Shown: positions 1 through 5,055 of the stretch, piece after piece
Numbering within the stretch: the stretch's first letter is position 1
How the letters are laid out: each line of letters opens with the position of its first letter
DNA from: JALSIF01 sp026981635 [NCBI: bacterium]
GTDB lineage: Bacteria > 4484-113 > JALSIF01
Length of the DNA: 5,725 bases
Assembly (NCBI GenBank): GCA_026981635.1
Contig: JALSIF010000036.1
Location: 1-5,725, forward strand
Reading direction: 5' to 3'
The notes under the pieces: model-generated
Told to the model about the DNA's origin: nothing
What the model saw: the letters and a program-made list of their open reading frames with translations, nothing else
The model's database searches: none
Position numbers and translations under genes: made by a program

Positions 1-558
1 GCCGATGGCCTCAACATCAATTGACTCAATGCGGGGGTTGATGCGATCCTCGGGAAACTCAATGTGAACAAAGACCTCGTAACGGCTAGCCAGGGAGAAG
101 TCGCGCCGGTCGGTGACGAAGCGGATGCCGTTGGCGCTGACGTTGAAGGTCCCTTCCTGTTCCATGAGGAGCTCCTCGGCCTCCTGTTCGGTTTCTTCAG
201 GAGGGCGCTCCACCCTTACCCGACCCTCCACATCCATGCGCAGGAAGCGGCGGCGCTGGATGCGGCGGGCGCGGCGGGGTCGGGCGAGGATGACATTGCC
301 GGTCGCCTTGAGGCGCTCCACCACCCGGGACTGGAACTCAAGGATTCCGCGCGGGGTGTAGATCTGTACCACCAGATCGGCTTCCGGACTCAGGGTGGCG
401 GGCTTTCCCTCGTGGGTTATCCCCCGCACGGTGAGCGTCTCCTCGTCCCAGTCGTAGACCGAGGCGTCGTACTCCATCGGCGGATCCTCCGCCGGGTCAA
501 AGATGCGCACGCGCTGCTCAGGCTCCAGGTATGGCTCTATGGGGCGATACTCATCCAT
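1..558 (-). CDS. PilZ-domain protein, YcgR-like (partial, C-terminus beyond the window)
   Basis: Read on the minus strand from the ATG at 558, the frame stays open for 186 codons to the window edge, so the C-terminus is missing. Residues about 30-95 resemble the N-terminal domain of YcgR-type proteins. They lead into the linker IQRRRFLRMD (100-109), which carries the PilZ RxxxR motif (R103, R107). The second PilZ signature, (D/N)xSxxG, is present as NVSANG (139-144). In the PilZ family these two motifs bind cyclic di-GMP, and YcgR-type members pass that signal to flagella, secretion or envelope targets in the cytoplasm. An acidic Glu-rich stretch (117-135) lies between the motifs. The gene diverges from lon across about 100 bp. 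Only a weak GAG-type ribosome site precedes the start. Family assignment is firm because both motifs match; the output target is unknown. The opposite plus-strand frame at 64-573 is a shadow of this gene. Confidence 0.88.
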   Translation of the reverse strand, partial: MDEYRPIEPYLEPEQRVRIFDPAEDPPMEYDASVYDWDEETLTVRGITHEGKPATLSPEADLVVQIYTPRGILEFQSRVVERLKATGNVILARPRRARRIQRRRFLRMDVEGRVRVERPPEETEQEAEELLMEQEGTFNVSANGIRFVTDRRDFSLASRYEVFVHIEFPEDRINPRIESIDVEAIG

Positions 559-570
559 AGGCTATCTCGC

Positions 571-579
571 TGATAGAAT
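571..579 (+). promoter_or_regulatory. Candidate extended -10 promoter reading toward lon
   Basis: TGATAGAAT has a TGn extension followed by TAGAAT, one mismatch from TATAAT. No convincing -35 hexamer lies 16-18 bp upstream, which is acceptable for an extended -10. Initiation would fall near 586, giving lon a leader of roughly 70 nt. This is a prediction from sequence only. Confidence 0.4.
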
Positions 580-583
580 TTTA
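578..583 (-). promoter_or_regulatory. Candidate -10 element for the PilZ gene
   Basis: On the minus strand this reads TAAAAT, one mismatch from TATAAT. It lies 19 nt upstream of the PilZ ATG, so transcription would start near 571 with a leader of only about 12 nt. It overlaps the plus-strand -10 candidate by two bases. No clear -35 is visible. Confidence 0.35.
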
Positions 584-600
584 GCGGGTCGCGGGTGGTA

Positions 601-635
601 GAAGGCGAAGCGGAAAGCTCTTCCGTCTCACCTTC
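601..635. repeat. Imperfect inverted repeat in the lon leader
   Basis: Outer arms GAAGG (601-605) and CCTTC (631-635) enclose inner arms CGGAA (611-615) and TTCCG (621-625), with a 5-nt loop and symmetric 5-nt internal loops. In RNA it could form a two-part stem within the predicted lon leader, ending 23 nt before the ATG. As DNA it could be an operator. It does not match the CIRCE or HAIR heat-shock consensus. A chance origin is possible. Confidence 0.3.
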
Positions 636-658
636 ACCTAAGCTTACCGAGTTGGAAG

Positions 659-3220
659 ATGACCGAGAAGAAGAAGCCAGCAGGAAAGGTGTCGGAAGGT
701 TCTCCCGAGGGCGAGGAAACCAAACAGCCGGTGGTGGAAGATCGCCGCGCTACCGCCCAGCCCCGGCAGGAGGAGGTCAGCGTCATCGGGGTGGTTAAGC
801 TGCCCATCCTGGCCATCCGCAACCTGGTCACCTTCCCCCTCCACATCCAGCCCATTGAGGTGGGCAGACCCCAGTCGCTCAAGGCGTTGGAGGCAGCCCA
901 GGGGGAGCGCCCCTTCATCGGCCTCATCGCCCAGCGCGACCCGCGCACCGACGAGCCCACCTTTGACGACCTCTATGAGTTCGGCACCGTAGCCCAGATC
1001 CTCCAGCAGCAGAAGCTGGATACCAAGGGGGCAGTGCGCATCCTGATCCACGGTCAGCAGCGGTTCAGGATCAGAAAGCGCCTCCAGGAGCGGCCCTATC
1101 TGCTGGCTGAGGTGGAACTGCTGGAGGCCACAGAACCCTCTGACGACGAGGCCCTGGCCCTGCGCCACTCGGTGATGGAGCTGTTCAGGGAGTATATCCA
1201 GCGCCACGAGGTGCTGCCCAACGAGCTGATCACTACCGCTTCAAGCATCCCCCAAGTGGGCCAGCTATGTGACTTTATTGCCAACCATGCCTTTGACCTG
1301 GAGAAGCGCCAGCAGGTGCTGGAGACGGTGCCCATCAAGGAGCGCCTGAGGCTGACCCTGAAACTGCTTGCCCACGAGGTGGAGATCCTAAAGATCTCCC
1401 AAAAGATCCAGAGCCAGGTGGAGGAGGAGGTGGGCAAGCACCAACGCGAGTTCTTCCTGCGCAAAAAGTTGGAGGAGATCAAGAAGGAGCTGGGGGAGAC
1501 CGACGAGCGGGAGCAGGAGCAGGCCCACTATAAGGAGCGCATTGAGGCGGCAGGGATGCCAGAGGAGGTGAAGAAGAAAGCCCTCACCGAGCTTGACCGC
1601 CTCTCCCGCATGCACCCCGACTCGGCCGAGGCGGCGGTGGTGCGCACCTATCTTGACACCCTATGCGACCTGCCCTGGAACAGGACCACCGAAGACAACC
1701 AGGACCTGGACAAGGCCTGGCAGATCCTGGAGGAGGACCACTACGGGCTCAACGAGGTCAAGGAACGCCTGCTGGAGTATCTTGCGGTACTGAAGCTTCG
1801 GGGAGAGATCAAAGGACCCATTCTCTGCCTGATCGGGCCTCCTGGGGTGGGCAAGACCAGCCTGGGCAGGAGCGTGGCCCGGGCGCTGGGCAGGAAGTTT
1901 GACCGCATCGCCCTGGGTGGCATGCACGATGAGGCGGAGATCCGCGGTCACCGGCGTACCTATGTGGGGGCGATGCCGGGACGGATCATCCAGGCCCTGA
2001 GGAAGCTTGGTACCAAGAACCCGGTCATCCTGCTGGACGAGATTGACAAGGTGGGCCGGGACTGGCGGGGCGACCCCGCCTCGGCCCTGCTTGAGGTGCT
2101 GGACCCGGAGCAAAACTGGACCTTTACCGACAACTACCTGGAGGTCCCCTTTGACCTCTCCAAGGTGCTCTTCATCTGCACCGGCAACATCACCGACACC
2201 ATCCACCCTGCCCTCAAAGACCGGCTGGAGATCATTCACCTACCCGGCTACACCGAACTGGAGAAGGAGAAGATCGCCCAGCGCTACCTCATCCCCAAGC
2301 AGATTGAGGCCCACGGCCTGAAACGGAGCCAGATCAGCTTTACTCCGGCTGCCATCCGCCACATCATCCTCAACTACACCCACGAGGCGGGGGTAAGGAA
2401 CCTGGAGCGGGAGATAGCCAAGGTGTGCCGCAAGGTGGCCCGCCAGATCGCCACTGGCAAGGCCAAGCGCGTCTCGGTAAGCACCAAGAACCTGGAGCAG
2501 TTCCTTGGCGCCCCCGAGCCCCGGGTCTCGCTGGCTCGCCGTAAGCCCGCCCCCGGTCTGGCCACCGGACTTGCCTGGACGGCAACCGGCGGAGATACCC
2601 TGCTCATTGAGACCCTGGCCATGGAGGGCAAGGGGGAGCTCATGCTTACCGGTCAGCTGGGCGAGGTGATGAAGGAGAGTGCCGAGGCGGCGATGAGCTT
2701 CGTGCGCGCCCACCGCAAAAAGCTGGGCATCAAGGAGAAGTTTGACTTCAGCAAGCTTGACGTCCACATCCACTTCCCCGCCGGCGCCATCCCCAAGGAC
2801 GGCCCCTCGGCAGGTATCACCATCACCACTGCCCTGGTCAGCCTGTTCAGTGAGGTGCCAGTGAGATCGGATGTGGCCATGAGTGGAGAGATGACCCTAA
2901 CTGGTCGGGTGCTACCCATCGGGGGGCTGAAGGAAAAGCTTTTGGCAGCGAGGCGCGACCGAATCTTTAAGGTGATCATCCCCGAGGCCAACGCCAAGGA
3001 CCTGACCGAGGTCCCCGACGAGATCAAGGAGGGGATGCAGATTGTCTTTGTGGAGCGGATTGAGGAGGTACTCTCCTACGCCCTGATGGAACCGGCCGGA
3101 GAGATTAGGCTCAGGGACTGGAAAAAGATCAAACCCTACCGGCCACCCAAGCAGAGGGCCCGGGAGGCTAGGAGGGGAAAGGAAAAGCGGAAGCCCAAGG
3201 CCGCCCTACCGCCATGCTAG
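659..3220 (+). CDS. lon: ATP-dependent protease Lon (LonA type)
   Basis: Cytoplasmic homo-oligomeric AAA+ serine protease that unfolds and degrades damaged and regulatory proteins. The 853 residues show all LonA parts. The N-terminal substrate domain (about 46-250) begins with KLPILAIRNLVTFP. A coiled linker follows (about 250-340). The AAA+ module has Walker A GPPGVGKT (393-400), Walker B VILLDEID (456-463), sensor-1 Asn510, arginine finger R522 in DRLE and sensor-2 R580 in EAGVRNLER. The protease domain (about 625-810) has the Ser-Lys dyad: S717 in PKDGPSAG and K760 in GGLKEK. No membrane segment is present, so this is not LonB. The protein exceeds the roughly 780 residues of E. coli Lon because of a hydrophilic extension of about 45 residues before the Lon domain and a basic tail after 816. 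The ATG at 659 has GGAAG directly abutting it, which is poor spacing; a GTG at 791 is an alternative start. The stop overlaps the yggT start, implying coupled translation. Confidence 0.98.
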   Translation: MTEKKKPAGKVSEGSPEGEETKQPVVEDRRATAQPRQEEVSVIGVVKLPILAIRNLVTFPLHIQPIEVGRPQSLKALEAAQGERPFIGLIAQRDPRTDEPTFDDLYEFGTVAQILQQQKLDTKGAVRILIHGQQRFRIRKRLQERPYLLAEVELLEATEPSDDEALALRHSVMELFREYIQRHEVLPNELITTASSIPQVGQLCDFIANHAFDLEKRQQVLETVPIKERLRLTLKLLAHEVEILKISQKIQSQVEEEVGKHQREFFLRKKLEEIKKELGETDEREQEQAHYKERIEAAGMPEEVKKKALTELDRLSRMHPDSAEAAVVRTYLDTLCDLPWNRTTEDNQDLDKAWQILEEDHYGLNEVKERLLEYLAVLKLRGEIKGPILCLIGPPGVGKTSLGRSVARALGRKFDRIALGGMHDEAEIRGHRRTYVGAMPGRIIQALRKLGTKNPVILLDEIDKVGRDWRGDPASALLEVLDPEQNWTFTDNYLEVPFDLSKVLFICTGNITDTIHPALKDRLEIIHLPGYTELEKEKIAQRYLIPKQIEAHGLKRSQISFTPAAIRHIILNYTHEAGVRNLEREIAKVCRKVARQIATGKAKRVSVSTKNLEQFLGAPEPRVSLARRKPAPGLATGLAWTATGGDTLLIETLAMEGKGELMLTGQLGEVMKESAEAAMSFVRAHRKKLGIKEKFDFSKLDVHIHFPAGAIPKDGPSAGITITTALVSLFSEVPVRSDVAMSGEMTLTGRVLPIGGLKEKLLAARRDRIFKVIIPEANAKDLTEVPDEIKEGMQIVFVERIEEVLSYALMEPAGEIRLRDWKKIKPYRPPKQRAREARRGKEKRKPKAALPPC
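771..777 (+). promoter_or_regulatory. Shine-Dalgarno-like AGGAGGT inside the lon 5' end
   Basis: AGGAGGT lies 13 nt before an in-frame GTG at 791. Starting there would give an 809-residue Lon beginning just before the conserved KLPILAIR. The match to the anti-Shine-Dalgarno is strong but the spacing is long. The same bases encode Glu-Glu-Val, which often yields this string by chance. Confidence 0.25.
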
Positions 3221-3471
3221 CAAGCCAAGTAGGCATAGTCCTTTCAAACCTGATCTACGCCTACTCCATGCTGCTTTTTCTCTACATCCTGCTAAGCTGG
3301 TTTCCCGGGGTGCGCTACCAGGAGTGGTATCGGGCGCTGGGGATGCTGTTTGAGCCGGTGCTGATGCCCTTCCGCCGCATCATCCCGCCCATCGGCGGGG
3401 CTTTGGACATCTCACCCATCCTGCTGTTTATCCTGCTCATGATTCTTCAGCGGGCCGTGCTCGGTCTTTAG
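3214..3471 (+). CDS. yggT: YggT/YlmG family integral membrane protein
   Basis: A small membrane protein of 85 residues, typical for the single-repeat form of the family. Two hydrophobic segments (about 8-30 and 67-83) flank a conserved loop. That loop carries LLSWFPG (26-32), the EPVLMPFRRIIPPIGG stretch (47-62) and LDISPI (64-69), all hallmarks of YggT/YlmG. Family members sit in the cytoplasmic membrane. They have been linked to cell division, osmotic tolerance and, in cyanobacteria and plastids, nucleoid distribution; the biochemical role is not settled. The ATG overlaps the lon stop (ATGCTAG, 7-nt overlap) with no good Shine-Dalgarno of its own, so translation is probably coupled to lon. 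In Bacillus the homologue ylmG sits near divIVA, and a divIVA-like gene follows here after 62 nt. The family call is firm. Confidence 0.94.
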   Translation: MLASQVGIVLSNLIYAYSMLLFLYILLSWFPGVRYQEWYRALGMLFEPVLMPFRRIIPPIGGALDISPILLFILLMILQRAVLGL

Positions 3472-3519
3472 GCAGAGTTAAGCAGGCCCCCTGCCCTTCC
3501 CCCGCCGGCCCACCTGGGT

Positions 3520-3525
3520 TATAGT
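3520..3525 (+). promoter_or_regulatory. Candidate -10 box (TATAGT) for a leaderless divIVA transcript
   Basis: TATAGT, one mismatch from TATAAT, ends 8 nt before the divIVA ATG. RNA starting at the usual distance would begin at or within two bases of the ATG, giving a leaderless mRNA. The only purine-rich sequence before the start, GAGAGAGG, touches the ATG and is too close to serve as a normal ribosome site. No -35 is obvious in the C-rich upstream DNA. Confidence 0.4.
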
Positions 3526-3533
3526 GAGAGAGG

Positions 3534-4214
3534 ATGCGCTACACGGTCCACGAGCTGGAGAAGATGAAGTTTCCCCTTCGCCTGCGGGGCTACGACCGGC
3601 GGGAGGTTGACCGGGTGATGCTGGAGGTGGCCCGCCAGACCGAGGAGCTACTGGCGGAGGTTGACCGGCTGAAGGGTGAGATAAAGCGGCTAGAAGAGCG
3701 TCTCGCCCAGTACCAAAATATGGAGGACTCCCTGCAAAAGTCCCTTCTTATTGCCCAGCAGACCATGGAAGAGAAGATCGCCCAGGCCAATCGGGAGGCC
3801 GAGTCCATCATCCGGGATGCCCGTCGCCACGAGGGGGAGGTGCGCCAGGAGATCGCCCGGCTGGAAGCCCTGCGCGACCAGCTGGTGCTGGAGATCCACG
3901 GGCTGCTGGCCCGCTTTCTGACCCAGCTTAGGGGAAGCTACCCGGAGCTAGTCCAGCGGGCAGATGAGATCGCCAGCCTTGCCCCTCCGGCCCAGCAGCA
4001 AACTAAGGAGGCAAAGTCGGGACACGAGACTGGGCCAAGGGCCACCTATGGTCCGCCCCTCCCAAGCGGGCAGCCAGCGGAGCCCACGGAAGACCACAGG
4101 GAAGCTTCACCGGGGCTCCCGCGGGAGGAGGAACTGCCCAGCATGGTACCGCCAGAACCCCCTGCCCCACAAAACAGAAGCGAAGAAGGGGCGACCGGCG
4201 GGGGTAAAAGATAG
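3534..4214 (+). CDS. divIVA: DivIVA-domain coiled-coil protein
   Basis: DivIVA-family proteins are cytoplasmic coiled coils that bind curved membrane at poles and septa and recruit division or growth factors. Residues 13-30 (KFPLRLRGYDRREVD region) align with the N-terminal lipid-binding domain of Bacillus DivIVA, keeping R18-G19-Y20-D21. The membrane-inserting Phe17 of Bacillus is Leu here. Residues 62-100 match the second conserved block (NMEDSLQKSLLIAQQ and downstream). Heptad-rich coiled coil runs from about 28 to 145. From about 150 to 226 the protein becomes a Pro/Glu/Gly-rich low-complexity tail, probably disordered, ending in Lys-Arg. The 226 residues exceed the 164 of Bacillus DivIVA, with the tail accounting for the difference. 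The gene follows yggT by 62 nt and precedes the HD gene by 3 nt. It may be transcribed both from lon and from its own promoter. The domain call is strong; strict orthology to divIVA is likely but unproven. Confidence 0.88.
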   Translation: MRYTVHELEKMKFPLRLRGYDRREVDRVMLEVARQTEELLAEVDRLKGEIKRLEERLAQYQNMEDSLQKSLLIAQQTMEEKIAQANREAESIIRDARRHEGEVRQEIARLEALRDQLVLEIHGLLARFLTQLRGSYPELVQRADEIASLAPPAQQQTKEAKSGHETGPRATYGPPLPSGQPAEPTEDHREASPGLPREEELPSMVPPEPPAPQNRSEEGATGGGKR

Positions 4215-4217
4215 TCC

Positions 4218-4937
4218 ATGGCAAGAAAGAGACATCCCCGGCTTGAGGCGCTGGAGGCAACCGCACCCACTCTTTCACCCCAGATTTACATCCGGATCAA
4301 GAACGACCCCGAGATCCGCACCTACCTGCAGCTTGCCGACGAGCACACCGCCGCCATCGGCTACACCGAGCACGGCCTTCGGCATGCCACGCTGGTGGCG
4401 GCCAATGCGGCCTACATCCTTTCCGCCCTGGGCTACGACCAGGAGAAGGTGGAGCTTGCTCGCATCGCCGGCTTCCTCCACGACATAGGCAACATGATGG
4501 GGCGCGACACCCACCCGCAGATGGGGGCGGTGCTCTGCTACCAGCTCCTCTCCCGCTTCGGCCTCACCCCACGCCAGCGGGGGATGGTGATGAGCGCGGT
4601 GGGCAACCACGAGGAGGGCTCCGGCCAGCCAGTAAACGAGGTAAGCGCAGCAGTCATCATCGCCGACAAGAGCGATGTGCACCGGACCCGGGTCAGGGAG
4701 TGGGACGAGGGAACCGACGACATCCACGACCGGGTCAACTACGCCTGCGTGCGGGCAGAGCTCAACGTATCGGCCAAGGAGCGCTCCATTGAGCTTAACC
4801 TGATCATTGACACCAACATCGCCAGCCTCCTGGACTACTTTGAGATCTTTACTGAGCGGATGGTGATGTGCAAGACGGCCGCCCGCTTCATTGGCTGTGA
4901 GTTCTACCTGGTAATCAACGGGGTCAGGCTAGGCTGA
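4218..4937 (+). CDS. HD-domain metal-dependent phosphohydrolase, function unknown
   Basis: A soluble HD-superfamily protein of 239 residues. The metal-binding pattern is visible: H56 in HGLRHATLV, the H88-D89 pair in FLHDIGN, H99 in RDTHPQ, H131 in VGNHEEG and D150 in ADKSDVHRTRV. That set would fit a one- or two-metal site of the kind that hydrolyses phosphate esters of nucleotides. The GYP motif of c-di-GMP-specific HD-GYP enzymes is absent, and no synthetase domain of RelA/SpoT type is present, so the substrate cannot be named. The C-terminal part (about 165-239: IHDRVNYA, IDTNIASLLDYFEIF, MVMCKTAARFIGCEF) looks well conserved as I recall it from uncharacterised HD proteins of Firmicutes and other thermophiles. 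The gene starts 3 nt after the divIVA stop with only a distant GGGGGT as ribosome site, so coupling to divIVA is likely. It appears to be the last gene of the cluster. Confidence 0.88.
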   Translation: MARKRHPRLEALEATAPTLSPQIYIRIKNDPEIRTYLQLADEHTAAIGYTEHGLRHATLVAANAAYILSALGYDQEKVELARIAGFLHDIGNMMGRDTHPQMGAVLCYQLLSRFGLTPRQRGMVMSAVGNHEEGSGQPVNEVSAAVIIADKSDVHRTRVREWDEGTDDIHDRVNYACVRAELNVSAKERSIELNLIIDTNIASLLDYFEIFTERMVMCKTAARFIGCEFYLVINGVRLG

Positions 4938-4960
4938 AGATAAATGCCTGACCATAACCG

Positions 4961-4989
4961 AGCTCTTCGGAAAGTGAGGAGAGCTTTCC
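4961..4989 (+). other. Two mutually exclusive small hairpins after the HD gene
   Basis: AGCTCT (4961-4966) can pair with AGAGCT (4980-4985). GGAAAG (4969-4974) can instead pair with CTTTCC (4984-4989). The two 6-bp stems share bases and cannot form together. No run of T follows directly, so this is not a standard terminator. It could stabilise the 3' end of the upstream mRNA or be chance. Confidence 0.3.
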
Positions 4990-4993
4990 CCTA

Positions 4994-5018
4994 GCCCACT
5001 GAAATGGGCATAATATTT
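4994..5018 (+). terminator. Weak terminator-like hairpin
   Basis: GCCCA (4994-4998) pairs with TGGGC (5005-5009) around a 6-nt loop and is followed by ATAATATTT. The stem is only 5 bp and the AT-rich tail is not a clean T run. Termination here, 57-81 nt after the HD stop, would separate the lon cluster from the next gene, but strength is doubtful. The same AT tract holds the candidate -10 of the next gene. Confidence 0.35.
5009..5014 (+). promoter_or_regulatory. Candidate -10 for the exported-protein gene
   Basis: CATAAT is one mismatch from TATAAT and lies 41 nt before the chosen ATG, placing initiation near 5021. Only a poor -35 (TTCCCC at 4986-4991) lies at 17-bp spacing. The drop in GC here against the surrounding DNA supports a promoter region. 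Confidence 0.35.
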
Positions 5019-5038
5019 GGGCAGGGGTTATTGAGCTT

Positions 5039-5047
5039 AGGAGGTGA
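5039..5047 (+). promoter_or_regulatory. Strong Shine-Dalgarno AGGAGGTGA
   Basis: AGGAGGTGA is fully complementary to the usual 3' end of 16S rRNA and lies 8 nt before the ATG at 5056; a GTG at 5053 is in the same frame. It fixes the start of the last gene and contrasts with the poor ribosome sites of the other genes here. Confidence 0.8.
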
Positions 5048-5055
5048 CTAGGGTG

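Noticed and set aside
64-573. 169-codon open frame on the plus strand opposite the PilZ gene
   Set aside because: The minus-strand frame has both PilZ motifs; this translation has no recognisable domain and is an antisense shadow in GC-rich DNA.
644-2773. Long minus-strand open frames opposite lon (644-1207, 1661-2239, 2240-2773)
   Set aside because: They mirror the highly conserved Lon coding sequence, have Leu/Gly/Val-rich composition typical of antisense shadows, and show no domains.
3471-3495. Hairpin after yggT (GCAGG/CCTGC at 3482-3494, or GGCAG/CTGCC at 3471-3495) as a terminator
   Set aside because: The stem is only 5 bp and is followed by C-rich sequence with no T run, so intrinsic termination is not supported.
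3964-4488. 174-codon plus-strand frame spanning the end of divIVA and the start of the HD gene
   Set aside because: It is out of frame with two well-supported genes and gives Arg/Pro/Ser-rich, domainless protein, as expected from a shifted frame in GC-rich DNA.
4218-4937. HD gene as a c-di-GMP phosphodiesterase (HD-GYP)
   Set aside because: No GYP motif follows the HD pair, so c-di-GMP specificity cannot be claimed despite the PilZ gene in the window.
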